From Akkermansiaceae bacterium (GTDB lineage Bacteria > Verrucomicrobiota > Verrucomicrobiia > Verrucomicrobiales > Akkermansiaceae), in the NCBI GenBank assembly GCA_903878115.1, contig CAIRGO010000006.1, forward strand, positions 1-48,188: DNA of 48,188 bases, given 5' to 3'. A program made the position numbers and the translations under genes. Shown here in pieces: positions 26,123-36,646 of this stretch (the stretch's first letter is position 1; each line of letters begins with the position of its first letter). The notes under the pieces are model-generated. The model was not told the DNA's origin, did not search any database, and saw only the letters and a program-made list of their open reading frames with translations.

Positions 26123-26220
26123 TTAGAAGCGACGGAAATCGTAGATTACGCCAAGACGTGCGGAATAACTCACTGCTTCAGCATCACACTAATACCTAGC
26201 GAGGCTAAGTTGGCAAAGAT
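26123..26220 (-). pseudogene. frameshifted remnant of an outer-membrane beta-barrel C-terminus
   Basis: On the minus strand one frame ends ...DAEAVSYSARLGVIYDFRRF followed by TAA (26123-26125). That is alternating polar and hydrophobic residues with a terminal Phe, the signature of the last strand of an outer-membrane barrel. This frame is open only from 26188 downward. The preceding 11 codons that fit the same protein (IFANLASLGIS, 26188-26220) are in the next frame and are themselves preceded by a TAG. The natural reading is a truncated, frameshifted copy of a barrel gene's end, left just after the terminator of the glycine-zipper gene. No start codon or upstream body exists. Confidence 0.4.
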
Positions 26221-26236
26221 CTATCGTCGCACTAAC

Positions 26237-26273
26237 AAAAAAACCTCCTGCGCGAAGGGTGCGCAGGAGGTTT
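26237..26273 (-). terminator. strong intrinsic terminator of the glycine-zipper lipoprotein gene
   Basis: A 13-bp stem pairs 26241-26253 (AAACCTCCTGCGC) with 26261-26273 around a 7-nt loop. On the minus strand it runs into seven T (A at 26237-26243). It lies 23 nt after the stop of the lipoprotein gene. Confidence 0.92.
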
Positions 26274-26296
26274 GAAATATTTTTAGCTATTGCTTA

Positions 26297-26761
26297 TTAG
26301 TAAGCTACCCGCATTGACGAACCGGAGTAAAGTACACGGACGCGCTGACCCGTACTGAAACCTGAAGGATTTTTGGGGTTTTCTTCCTGCACCACGGCGA
26401 CTGAACTACCGCTGTCGAGACGAACAGTAATTTCTATGCCTTGGCGAGAACTAACAGATTGTTGCACGTTGGAAGCGATCACGCTACCTAGTAATGCGCC
26501 ACCTACTGCTCCTGCAGTGTTAGAGGCGCGACCATTGCCGATGTTACTGCCCAAAGCGCCACCAGCCAAGCCACCCAAAAGAGCGCCTCCTTGATTCCCG
26601 CCTTCAATTTTCACATAACGAATGTTGGTGATTCGGCCTGATTGCACAGACTGACCGCTGCGAGCTTCACTGCGAGAATAAACATCACCTGACAGGCTGT
26701 CTTGAGCGCAAGATGCCAACAATCCGAGAATGGGAACCAATAAAATTAATTTGATTTTCAT
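26297..26761 (-). CDS. glycine-zipper lipoprotein, SlyB/17-kDa-antigen-like
   Basis: A 154-residue outer-envelope lipoprotein. The signal peptide ends in lipobox LLASC, with Cys18 as the lipidated residue. A short Ser-rich linker and an RITNIRYVKIEGG strand follow. Next is a glycine-zipper 2TM region (about residues 57-98) made of GGALLGGLAGGALGSNIGNG and NTAGAVGGALLGSVIASNV. The C-terminal domain GIEITVRLDSGSSVAVVQEENP...GQRVRVLYSG is the usual SH3-like beta end of this family. Members stabilise the outer membrane. It has its own promoter (26771-26798) and terminator (26237-26273), so it is monocistronic. Confidence 0.9.
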   Translation of the reverse strand: MKIKLILLVPILGLLASCAQDSLSGDVYSRSEARSGQSVQSGRITNIRYVKIEGGNQGGALLGGLAGGALGSNIGNGRASNTAGAVGGALLGSVIASNVQQSVSSRQGIEITVRLDSGSSVAVVQEENPKNPSGFSTGQRVRVLYSGSSMRVAY

Positions 26762-26770
26762 AGCAGCACG

Positions 26771-26798
26771 ACGTTAACTAATTCAGTTGCTAGGTCAA
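26771..26798 (-). promoter_or_regulatory. predicted promoter of the glycine-zipper lipoprotein gene
   Basis: On the minus strand TTGACC (26793-26798), a 16-nt spacer and TAACGT (26771-26776). The -10 box ends 9 nt before the ATG at 26761. Confidence 0.5.
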
Positions 26799-26905
26799 GC
26801 ATCCATTTAGAAAAAACTTTTCCAGCAGAACGATTTTTTTTACCCTCATGTCTTGCCAAACGAGAAGAAATGGGTAATCTCCGCCGTCCGGTGTTGGCAC
26901 ACTCA

Positions 26906-26933
26906 TTGCTCACTGGCAGTTTCAGCATATTTT
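26906..26933 (+). promoter_or_regulatory. possible promoter of acnA
   Basis: TTGCTC (26906-26911), 16-nt spacer, TATTTT (26928-26933), only 4 nt before the acnA ATG at 26938. If real, the transcript would start at or inside the start codon. The rest of the 176-nt divergent gap shows no better candidate. Confidence 0.3.
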
Positions 26934-26937
26934 TTTC

Positions 26938-29584
<2,647 letters not shown>

Positions 29585-29610
<26 letters not shown>

Positions 29611-30481
29611 TAGACTCTTGCACGGTAAATATTTCATTGGCTTAGTTTTTATTGCATCGCTGACTTTTTTTAGCCATGCGCAAAAGCAGTTAGTTGTATT
29701 GAAAGATTGTATCTATGTGCCCACTGAGTGGAACGATGGAGATAGTTTTCGGGTAAAAGACGGCGATGGCAAGGAAATGACTGTGCGCCTCTATGGTGCG
29801 GATTGCCTCGAAACAAAAAACGATAAGGATAGTGATGCGCAGCGTCTTTTAGAACAACGGCGCTATTTCGGGATCTCTGAAAAACCGCCCACTTTTGCCA
29901 TGGAGTGGGGAAAGCAAGCCACTAAGATAACAGCAACTGCACTTACGGAAAAGTTCACCATCATCACCAGTTTTGCCGATGCTCGGGGAGATGCGAATTT
30001 TTCTCGTGTCTATGCCTTCATCAAAACGAAAAACGGTGAAGACTTGAGCGAATTGTTAGTCAAAAAAGGCTATGCACGAGCCTATGGAGTCTATCGCGCT
30101 AACATCGATGGTGTTTCCCAAGATGAATTGCGTGAACGCATGAAGGATTTAGAAATTCAAGCATTGCAGAACAAGCAGGGGATATGGGGGGCTACCAATT
30201 GGCAAAAATTGCCAGAAGAGCGTAAAGAGCGACGCAAAGATATTGCCGATTTGGAGGAGGCGAAAGGGAATTTGCCCGCAATGACTGATGGTGTAAAACT
30301 TGATGTCAATACAGCAACGCGTGATGAATTGATGTCGATCAAAGGTATAGGGGAAGTGACGGCCAATAGCATCATCGAGGCACGCCCCTATGAAAAAATC
30401 GAAGAGTTACATGAGGTAACTGGTATTGGTGATGTCACTTATAAAAAATTGTTAGAATTTCTTGAAGTTAAGAAAAAATAG
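29585..30481 (+). CDS. secreted thermonuclease-like nuclease with ComEA-type helix-hairpin-helix tail
   Basis: A 298-residue exported protein. The signal peptide ends near SHAQK (about residue 32). The SNase domain (about residues 45-205) keeps the three catalytic residues: Arg in [10 protein letters not shown], Glu at the end of that block, and Arg in FSRVYAFI, with metal Asp in WNDGDSFRV. The C-terminal 60 residues are two helix-hairpin-helix motifs as in Com[24 protein letters not shown] and [22 protein letters not shown]. The start is uncertain. ATG 29585 overlaps acnA by 26 bp, while TTG 29618 would start 7 nt after acnA and still give a full signal peptide. Confidence 0.85.
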
Positions 30482-30534
30482 CCATAGCAAGGATTTATCA
30501 TTGATATAGCAACGAGAAAGTAATTTTTCATGGG

Positions 30535-30553
30535 TGTGACATTTGTTGTCACA
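30535..30553. repeat. 7-bp inverted repeat, terminator or operator
   Basis: TGTGACA (30535-30541) and TGTCACA (30547-30553) are perfect arms around 5 nt. Eight T follow 7 nt later (30561-30568). It sits between the nuclease stop (30481) and the -35 box at 30571, so it could be a weak terminator of the nuclease or a binding site for a regulator of the next gene. Confidence 0.45.
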
Positions 30554-30570
30554 AAACACATTTTTTTTCC

Positions 30571-30599
30571 TTGACGCTCAAAGGGATAGGTCCTAAATA
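30571..30599 (+). promoter_or_regulatory. predicted promoter of the small membrane protein gene
   Basis: TTGACG (30571-30576), 17-nt spacer, TAAATA (30594-30599); the ATG is at 30619. The TTG of the -35 box opens the same reading frame but is not the start codon on this reading. Confidence 0.5.
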
Positions 30600-30618
30600 T
30601 GGGCTTGTTCACAAGCTT

Positions 30619-30879
30619 ATGAGTAGCAATAAGTCCAACCCACTTTCAGGAAATAACCGTTTTCAAACGAAATCACGCCATTATCATCATCGCACGAAAG
30701 TTGAAGATGGCTCGTGGGATAACTGGATTGGCGACAAAACTAAAAGTCCGTTTCGGCAAAAGTTTGAGAAGTCGTTTGTGACCATTTCTGTGCTACTTGT
30801 CGGACTTGGCTTAATTGCTGCCGCATTTGCTGTAAGTTACGTGGTTTTGCAGAAGGTTATCCCGATGATTTCAAAATAA
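30619..30879 (+). CDS. 86-residue single-pass membrane protein, unrecognised
   Basis: The N-terminal half (about residues 1-55) is hydrophilic, basic and His-rich (SRHYHHRTKVEDGSWDNWIGDK). One membrane helix follows (about 60-81, TISVLLVGLGLIAAAFAVSYVV), then a short outward or inward tail. With the positive charges before the helix, the N-terminus is expected to be cytoplasmic. I chose ATG 30619 because the earlier in-frame TTG at 30571 is a -35 element. The leuC promoter starts 12 nt after the stop. No family is recognised. Confidence 0.7.
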   Translation: MSSNKSNPLSGNNRFQTKSRHYHHRTKVEDGSWDNWIGDKTKSPFRQKFEKSFVTISVLLVGLGLIAAAFAVSYVVLQKVIPMISK

Positions 30880-30890
30880 TCACTCCTGCT

Positions 30891-30919
30891 TTGACAACTG
30901 TGTGATTTTTGTCTAGATT
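30891..30919 (+). promoter_or_regulatory. predicted strong promoter of leuCD-rpe
   Basis: A perfect TTGACA (30891-30896), 17-nt spacer and TAGATT (30914-30919). The leuC ATG is at 30955, giving a leader of about 29 nt, longer than at most other promoters here. No leader peptide rich in leucine codons fits in it. Confidence 0.72.
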
Positions 30920-30954
30920 GCGCCCCCGCACGCAACCAGGCGGGATATACGCAC

Positions 30955-32361
30955 ATGGGCAAAAGCCTTTTTCAAAAAGTTTGGGATTCACATTCGGTCG
31001 GCACTCTTGCAGACGGTAGGACGCAGCTCTTTATCGGTACGCATTTGATTCATGAAGTTACCTCGCCGCAAGCATTTGGCATGCTGCGCGATCTTGGGTT
31101 GAAGGTGAAATATCCTTCGCGCACTTTTGCAACCGTGGATCATATTGTTCCCACGATCAATCAAGATGCTCCGCAAGATCCGCTCGCAGCAGAAATGATG
31201 CAAGCATTGCAGAAAAACTGCGATGACTTTGGCGTTACCTATTTTGACCTGCGTTCAGGGAAACAAGGAATTGTTCACGTTGTAGGACCTGAACAAGGGA
31301 TTACGCAACCAGGCACCACGATTGCCTGCGGTGACTCGCATACTGCGACTCATGGAGCCTTTGGTGCTATTGCTTTTGGCATCGGCACCACGCAGGTTCG
31401 TGATGTTCTCGCCACACAAACGATGGCACTTGAACCGCTCAAAGTGCGTCGAATCGAAGTGACTGGTGACCTTCGTCCTGGAGTCTATGCGAAGGATGTG
31501 ATCCTTCATATCATTCGCTTGTTAGGCGCGAAAGGTGGTATTGGATATGCTTATGAATATGCAGGAGACTTATTTGATCGCATGTCGATGGAGGAACGCA
31601 TGACGGTCTGCAATATGTCTATCGAAGGCGGTGCGCGATGCGGATACGTGAATCCTGACGCGAAAACGATTGCCTACTTGAGCGGTCGCCCTTACGTCGA
31701 CATGAGTGATTTTGATGCGACCGCATTGCGCTGGCTATCATTTGCTTCGGATGCGGATGCTCACTACGATGACATCGTGCGCATCAATGCCAGCGACATC
31801 GAACCGACCGTGACGTGGGGTATTTCGCCCGATCATGGCGTGGCGATTTCTGAAAATATTCCTGATCCTGCGCATGCATCATCGGAGATTGACAAACAAT
31901 CCATCGAAGAAGCGTTAGCCTACATGAAGTTGCCAGCTGGCACTCCGATCAAAGGAGTGAAAATTGACGTTGCTTTCCTTGGTTCATGCACCAACGGCCG
32001 CCTCTCTGACTTCCGTGAAGCAGCGAAATATCTCAAAGGCCATCATGTGGCAGCAGGCGTGCAAGCGATTGCCGTTCCTGGCTCGCAGATCGTTGCGATT
32101 CAGTGTGAAAAAGAAGGTCTTGATCAAGTATTCCGCGATGCTGGTTTTGAATGGCGCGCGGCGGGATGCTCCATGTGTTTGGCGATGAATCCTGATAAGT
32201 TGGTAGGAGATCAACTCTGCGCATCTTCATCTAACAGAAACTTCAAAGGTCGTCAGGGTAGTTCTACTGGTCGCACCGTATTGATGTCGCCCGTTATGGT
32301 TGTTGCCGCTGCGGTGAAAGGCTATGTGGCTGATGCCCGTGAGGTATTTGGAATGGATTGA
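30955..32361 (+). CDS. leuC: 3-isopropylmalate dehydratase large subunit
   Basis: A 468-residue subunit with the [4Fe-4S] cluster that isomerises 2-isopropylmalate to 3-isopropylmalate in leucine synthesis. Seen are the opening [12 protein letters not shown], the [12 protein letters not shown] block and [24 protein letters not shown]. Cluster Cys residues lie in [16 protein letters not shown] (about residue 344) and [13 protein letters not shown] (about 404-407). [23 protein letters not shown] is the C-terminal signature. The length is typical of the bacterial LeuC. The small subunit gene follows after 26 nt. No leuA or leuB is in the window. Confidence 0.97.
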   Translation: MGKSLFQKVWDSHSVGTLADGRTQLFIGTHLIHEVTSPQAFGMLRDLGLKVKYPSRTFATVDHIVPTINQDAPQDPLAAEMMQALQKNCDDFGVTYFDLRSGKQGIVHVVGPEQGITQPGTTIACGDSHTATHGAFGAIAFGIGTTQVRDVLATQTMALEPLKVRRIEVTGDLRPGVYAKDVILHIIRLLGAKGGIGYAYEYAGDLFDRMSMEERMTVCNMSIEGGARCGYVNPDAKTIAYLSGRPYVDMSDFDATALRWLSFASDADAHYDDIVRINASDIEPTVTWGISPDHGVAISENIPDPAHASSEIDKQSIEEALAYMKLPAGTPIKGVKIDVAFLGSCTNGRLSDFREAAKYLKGHHVAAGVQAIAVPGSQIVAIQCEKEGLDQVFRDAGFEWRAAGCSMCLAMNPDKLVGDQLCASSSNRNFKGRQGSSTGRTVLMSPVMVVAAAVKGYVADAREVFGMD

Positions 32362-32387
32362 TTAAAACGATTAAATAAACAAAGAAT

Positions 32388-32990
32388 ATGTCTTTAGAAA
32401 AAGTAATAAAAGTAAGTGGTCGCGGCGTATTTGTTCCTGGTGCGGACATTGATACCGATCGCATCATTCCTGCACGTTTCATGAAATGTGTGACTTTCGA
32501 TGGCCTAGGTGAATTTGCGTTTTATGATGTTCGCTTTGACCCCAGTGGAAATCGCACGAATCATCCGCTCAATGACGCGCGTTTCCAAGGGGCGAGTATT
32601 TTGCTTGCTGGTATGAATTTCGGCTGCGGATCTTCCCGTGAACATGCACCGCAATCGTTGCGTAAATACGGGTTTAATGCTGTGATCGCCGAGTCATTTG
32701 CCGAGATTTTTAATGGCAACTGCACTACACTCGCCATGCCTTGCGTGGTTGCTAGTGCAGATGACGTGGCGATATTGCGCGCCGCTATCGAAGCGGATCC
32801 GCAGATAGAGATCACCATTGATTTAGAAAAATTATTGGTAACTACTTCTGCAGGGCATGAAATTCCTGTTACCATGCCGGATTCAGCCCGTGATTCGCTC
32901 ACAGCTGGTCGATGGGATCCCATTCAGGAATTGTTAGATAACAACGCCAAGATTGAAGAGCGCGCCAAGGCTCTTGGCTACGTGGCGTAA
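32388..32990 (+). CDS. leuD: 3-isopropylmalate dehydratase small subunit
   Basis: A 200-residue swivel-domain subunit that pairs with LeuC. Family blocks are PGADIDTDRIIPARFMK (about residues 17-33), LLAGMNFGCGSSREHAPQSL (about 69-88) and AESFAEIFNGNCTTLAMP. These provide the substrate-recognition loop and the Ser-Arg that bind the carboxylate. The length matches the bacterial LeuD. It lies 26 nt after leuC and 17 nt before rpe in one operon. The leader is A-rich (aataaacaaagaat before ATG) with no Shine-Dalgarno sequence. Confidence 0.97.
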   Translation: MSLEKVIKVSGRGVFVPGADIDTDRIIPARFMKCVTFDGLGEFAFYDVRFDPSGNRTNHPLNDARFQGASILLAGMNFGCGSSREHAPQSLRKYGFNAVIAESFAEIFNGNCTTLAMPCVVASADDVAILRAAIEADPQIEITIDLEKLLVTTSAGHEIPVTMPDSARDSLTAGRWDPIQELLDNNAKIEERAKALGYVA

Positions 32991-33007
32991 TTGATTTCAA
33001 ATACAAT

Positions 33008-33676
33008 ATGATTCGTCGCACTCATCAAGACCGCGTGATTGCTCCCTCGCTGTTGGCGGCTAATTTTGGTCGTATTCAAGAGGAGACGACACGCGCGATT
33101 CGCGCTGGTGCTGATTGGATGCATTTGGATGTGATGGACGGGCATTTCGTCGATAACATTTCCTTTGGTCCAGCAGTGGTGCAGGCCGTTCATGAGAGCA
33201 ATGATGTTTTTCTTGATGTGCATTTGATGATATCACGGCCAGATCATTATTTATCGCGCTTCATTGCGGCTGGATCTGATCTAATCACTGTTCATGTCGA
33301 GGCTGATCACGATGTTTCAGAAACTCTGCGCCGCATTCGTGAGGCTGGCTGTCAAGCGGGGCTGGCACTCAATCCAGCCACGTCGATTTCTGCTGTGGAA
33401 CCATTTCTCGGACAAATTGATCTGCTATTATGTATGACCGTAGTCCCTGGTTTTGGTGGTCAATCATTTATGCCAGAAGTTTTGCCAAAAATCGAACAAG
33501 CAGCTCGCTGGCGCGAGGAAAGGGGCCTTTCTTATCACATTGAAGTAGATGGAGGGATCACTCTTGCCACCGCCGAGCTTGCTTCCCGAGCGGGAGCGAA
33601 TGTTCTCGTTGCTGGTTCTTCTACGTTTGGCGCAGCAGACATGGCGGCAGCGATCTCAGCGATGAGAAATTGCTAG
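33008..33676 (+). CDS. rpe: ribulose-phosphate 3-epimerase
   Basis: A 222-residue TIM-barrel enzyme of the pentose phosphate pathway that interconverts ribulose 5-phosphate and xylulose 5-phosphate. Motifs are IAPSLLAANFGRIQEE (Ser of the phosphate region), MHLDVMDGHFVDNISFGP (metal His and catalytic Asp) and VHLMIS. The loop MTVVPGFGGQSFMPE and VDGGI (second catalytic Asp) follow, then the phosphate-binding VAGSSTFGA. All are in place and the length is normal. It is the third gene of the leuCD transcription unit, 17 nt after leuD. Confidence 0.96.
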   Translation: MIRRTHQDRVIAPSLLAANFGRIQEETTRAIRAGADWMHLDVMDGHFVDNISFGPAVVQAVHESNDVFLDVHLMISRPDHYLSRFIAAGSDLITVHVEADHDVSETLRRIREAGCQAGLALNPATSISAVEPFLGQIDLLLCMTVVPGFGGQSFMPEVLPKIEQAARWREERGLSYHIEVDGGITLATAELASRAGANVLVAGSSTFGAADMAAAISAMRNC

Positions 33677-33723
33677 GTCGATTGCGCGAATTTTTAGGAT
33701 TAATAAGCGAATTTTGCTTTGCT

Positions 33724-33752
33724 TTGACCTTTGCTCCTTTATGGGTTAGCGT
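33724..33752 (+). promoter_or_regulatory. predicted promoter of the aldo/keto reductase-like gene
   Basis: TTGACC (33724-33729), 17-nt spacer, TAGCGT (33747-33752). The ATG is at 33783, leaving a leader of about 23 nt that is A-rich before the start. Confidence 0.45.
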
Positions 33753-33782
33753 TTTTCTCGTTCAACAAAAAAAGTAATTGAT

Positions 33783-34898
33783 ATGGATCTGACACAAGAA
33801 GCTTATGGGACATGGTGCGGCGGGCGTTTCATGCATTATGGAGAAATGCTATCCGAGGAACGCTATATGGATTGTATTCGTCTGGCCTACGATACCGGGT
33901 TTCGTACTTTTGTCACCGCAGATGTCTATGGCAATGGGCGCGCTGATGATTTATTAGGGCAAGCACTAGCGGGCTATGAGCGCGATACTTATTGTCTTGT
34001 CGGGATGGTTGGACATGACTTTTATGAGGGACAACGCAAGGGGAATTCTGGCTACCCAAGATTTACCGACCCTGAATTACGCGGCGAAGACCAGTATGCG
34101 AGTTACCTGCAGATGGCTTGTGAAAAATCGTTAGAGCGCTGCGGCACTAGCCATTTTGACTTGGTGATGCTTCACAATCCTGATGAACGTGGCTACACCA
34201 GCGATGCGGTATGGAATGGAATGAAAGCACTGAAAGATCAAGGTCTCACGAAGATGCTAGGCACTGCTCCAGGTCCTGCTAATGGATTCACACTCGATAA
34301 CATTCACAACATGGAGCGTTTTGGTGAAATCATTGATTGGTCAATGGTGATCCTCAATCCGTTAGAACCTTGGCCTGTAGGACTTGCCTTAAAAGCTTAT
34401 GAAAAACACGGTGTTCGTGTGTTGACGCGCGTTGTGGATTACGGTGGTGTGTTTACTGATGAATTTAATGCGGATCATCAATTCAAGCCCGGCGATCACC
34501 GCACCTATCGTCCCGCTGGCTGGGTGGGGCACGGGATTGAGAAAATGGAAAAAATGCGGCCGATTGCTCAAAAACATGGATTGACGATGTTACAGTTCGC
34601 CGCAATTTGGAATCTTTCACAACCTGCAGTCGCTAGCGTCGTGCCGACTTTCCTTCAAGAAACGGGAGAAGGCATGCGTCCGATCGAAGAAAAAATTAGT
34701 GAATTCGTGCCGCTGCCTGCTGTTCGTTTGAGCGAAGAAGAAATCGAGATCGTTCGTCAGATTGGTGACAACACCGGTTGCATGATGTTGAAGGGGGCAA
34801 GCAAACGCCACTCGATCAGCGAACGAGCTGATGAATGGCCGATGCGTGAAGAGTTGTTAGAAATTGGTCGCCGCTATGGCGTAGGTGAAGAGTGGTAA
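33783..34898 (+). CDS. aldo/keto reductase-family protein with altered catalytic tetrad
   Basis: A 371-residue protein with the AKR TIM-barrel pattern. Strand 2 reads FRTFVTADVYGNGRADDLLGQAL, the family's F-D-T-A-D-x-Y-G block, but Val44 replaces the catalytic Asp. Tyr49 is kept. Where the Lys of the TK motif is expected, the sequence is YCLVGMVGHD with Met75. The tetrad His is kept in DLVMLHNPD (His131). Later blocks (NPLEPWPVGLALKAYEKHGVRVLTR, LTMLQFAAIWNLSQPAVASVVPT) fit the cofactor side of the fold. With Asp and Lys gone, ordinary NADPH carbonyl reduction is doubtful. It abuts a convergent gene with no spacer. Confidence 0.8.
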   Translation: MDLTQEAYGTWCGGRFMHYGEMLSEERYMDCIRLAYDTGFRTFVTADVYGNGRADDLLGQALAGYERDTYCLVGMVGHDFYEGQRKGNSGYPRFTDPELRGEDQYASYLQMACEKSLERCGTSHFDLVMLHNPDERGYTSDAVWNGMKALKDQGLTKMLGTAPGPANGFTLDNIHNMERFGEIIDWSMVILNPLEPWPVGLALKAYEKHGVRVLTRVVDYGGVFTDEFNADHQFKPGDHRTYRPAGWVGHGIEKMEKMRPIAQKHGLTMLQFAAIWNLSQPAVASVVPTFLQETGEGMRPIEEKISEFVPLPAVRLSEEEIEIVRQIGDNTGCMMLKGASKRHSISERADEWPMREELLEIGRRYGVGEEW

Positions 34899-35435
34899 TT
34901 ATTTCCCCAGTTTACGTAATGGTTTTCTGAAAGGAGCTGGCCCATTCACTACAGGATTCTCTTTTGCTTCGATTTGTAGCTTTGTGAATTTTTCACTGCT
35001 AAGAGTCGAACCAATAATCTTCTGCCCGTCCAAGCATTCCACTTTCCATTCTTCAAGTTTTTCCTCAAAGCTTTTGCTGCGAAATTCTATCGTGTTGAGA
35101 GTGATTTTCCCTAAATCGATGGTGACTTTTTCGCCAGGCTTCAGAGTTGGAATTTCTTTTTTGGCAAGTCGCTCACTGACCATGCGCTCTTCTTCTCTGA
35201 TGACTTTGCTGACAAATACTTCTCCCGTAAGGGCAGCGTGTTCAATCAAATTATTAGTGATGTTTTGCACTTCTACGCGAATGGTGAATTCTTTACTTCT
35301 GCTTTTTCCACGAACACCAATATTGTTGCTATCGGTCTCTAACAGCTGACGCTTGGCTGTTATCGAAACGAGTGATTTTTCAGTAGTAACAGGTTTCGCA
35401 ACGTCAGGAGCTTGACCCCATACTGGCGAAAACAT
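34899..35435 (-). CDS. secreted protein, unrecognised, with signal peptide interrupted by TAG
   Basis: The continuous frame (178 residues) starts at ATG 35435 with MFSPVWGQAPD. Upstream in the same frame lies MKKLTLFLCL (35439-35468) and then TAG (35436-35438). Together these would make a normal signal peptide, with cleavage after WGQA. The mature part is beta-rich with paired strands (EFTIRVEVQNITNNLIEHAALTGEVFV, PTLKPGEKVTIDLGKITL, EWKVECLDGQKI), and no domain is recognised. Initiation at 35435 would leave only a stub of a signal. Either the gene has lost export by a point mutation or the base is a sequencing error. TAG is an ordinary stop elsewhere in the window (for example at 7198-7200). 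Confidence 0.6.
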   Translation of the reverse strand: MFSPVWGQAPDVAKPVTTEKSLVSITAKRQLLETDSNNIGVRGKSRSKEFTIRVEVQNITNNLIEHAALTGEVFVSKVIREEERMVSERLAKKEIPTLKPGEKVTIDLGKITLNTIEFRSKSFEEKLEEWKVECLDGQKIIGSTLSSEKFTKLQIEAKENPVVNGPAPFRKPLRKLGK

Positions 35436-35468
35436 CTATAAACAGAGGAATAAAGTTAATTTTTTCAT
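35436..35468 (-). other. N-terminal part of a signal peptide closed by an in-frame TAG
   Basis: ATG at 35466-35468, codons for MKKLTLFLCL, then TAG at 35436-35438, directly in frame with the downstream gene at 34899-35435. A single base change in the TAG would restore a typical n-region, h-region and Ala-x-Ala-like cleavage site. Confidence 0.7.
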
Positions 35469-35527
35469 GACACTTTACGAACCATTTTCGAGGTTAGAAG
35501 TTGCGGAATTTTTTGATTTTATCCAAT

Positions 35528-36646
35528 TTAGATTGCCAAACGTTGTTTAACGATCTGTGGCGTTGTTAGATTTTCACCAAGTGATAGTTCGATGACATGA
35601 AACTTCCCGCCTAAATGGGCTGGATGGGTGAGCGTCTGAAAATTACGAATCAATGCACTATCTGAGGCTGATGTTTCAAGAATCGTCGCGGCATGGCGGG
35701 TCAGAAAGAATTCCTGCGGCTCAAAGCGCAGAATCGCGCATTGAAGAGCCTCTGCCACGTGCGCTACTTGGGTGAAATTGACGTGCGCTGTGATGTCGTG
35801 TTCTCCGGGATGATCTAAGAAATTTTCCGATGCACGGTGATAACGATAGCAGCGTAATGTGCCCGATGTTCGGTCTGCATGATAGTATTCTGGAGCAGCA
35901 AATCCATAATCGATAAATAACAGCCTGCCTGTGCTCATCACCGCTGTGAGTGATGCCATAAAAGCTTGTACATTATCGCGGAATTCAGTGCGGTAGCCGA
36001 TCGGATAGTCGTTAAGAAGGCTGCATGATGGTAGTGGTCGCAGCGTTTCATGAAATTGCCCGGTTGCTTCATCGGTCTGCACATAGACTTCTTGCCATCC
36101 CATCTCGCTTTGCTGAATCAACCGGCATGGTAACGCATCGATGATTTCATTGGCGATAACAAATGTAGGTTGTGGATCGATCCCTGTAACATTGCTCACG
36201 CATCTAGCCGTTTTACCAAATCTAGCCAATGCTTGTTGTTGAAATGCAAGGGGAAGCGGCATGGGATCAATCGTTAGGTATTCCACAGTCGCATAGGCTT
36301 CAGGAAAATCAGTGGCGAGAGTCTGAAGAATATCGCACGCTAGCGCAGCGTTGTTAGGTCCTGGTTCAACAATCCGCCATGGACCGCTGATTTTTGCTTC
36401 ACACCACCAGCGAGCAATATAGTGAGCGATGATTCTTCCAAATAGCGGACCACAACTAACACTCGTGAAAAAATCACCACGCTTGCCGATCTGCTGAGGT
36501 GTTTGTGCATAGTAACCAAAATCGGGGTGATACAGCGCGTGTGACATATATTCCACAAAAGGCATCGACGCTTTCGTAGCCAAAAATTTCCTCAACGCTG
36601 AGGTTGCGTTTCCAGAGAAATCAAAGTAAGAATTGTTGCGCGACAT
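35528..36646 (-). CDS. MidA-family (DUF185) class I SAM-dependent methyltransferase
   Basis: A 372-residue protein of the MidA/NDUFAF7 family. The hallmark start MPFVEYMSHALYHPDFGYYAQ (about residues 28-48) is followed by GKRGDFFTSVSCGPLFGRIIA (about 53-73). The SAM loop IVEPGPNNAAL is less glycine-rich than the usual ExGxGxG. FVIANEIIDALPCRL (about 158-172) is the conserved Asn-Glu motif. Mitochondrial relatives methylate an arginine of a complex I subunit; bacterial targets are mostly unknown. The start codon shares CATG with the divergent PBP gene. Confidence 0.88.
   Translation of the reverse strand: MSRNNSYFDFSGNATSALRKFLATKASMPFVEYMSHALYHPDFGYYAQTPQQIGKRGDFFTSVSCGPLFGRIIAHYIARWWCEAKISGPWRIVEPGPNNAALACDILQTLATDFPEAYATVEYLTIDPMPLPLAFQQQALARFGKTARCVSNVTGIDPQPTFVIANEIIDALPCRLIQQSEMGWQEVYVQTDEATGQFHETLRPLPSCSLLNDYPIGYRTEFRDNVQAFMASLTAVMSTGRLLFIDYGFAAPEYYHADRTSGTLRCYRYHRASENFLDHPGEHDITAHVNFTQVAHVAEALQCAILRFEPQEFFLTRHAATILETSASDSALIRNFQTLTHPAHLGGKFHVIELSLGENLTTPQIVKQRLAI
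36604..36632 (+). promoter_or_regulatory. predicted promoter of the class A PBP gene, inside the divergent gene
   Basis: TTGCGT (36604-36609), 17-nt spacer, TAAGAA (36627-36632), ending 12 nt before the ATG at 36645. It lies within the first codons of the divergent methyltransferase gene. Confidence 0.5.

Noticed and set aside
30535-30553. CRP-type binding site
   Set aside because: The half sites TGTGA and TCACA are 9 nt apart, not the 6 nt of CRP/FNR-family sites.
34899-35468. TAG recoded as an amino acid in the interrupted signal peptide
   Set aside because: Other genes in the window end cleanly at TAG (for example 2891-2893 and 7198-7200), and there is no sign of a suppressor or pyrrolysine system here.
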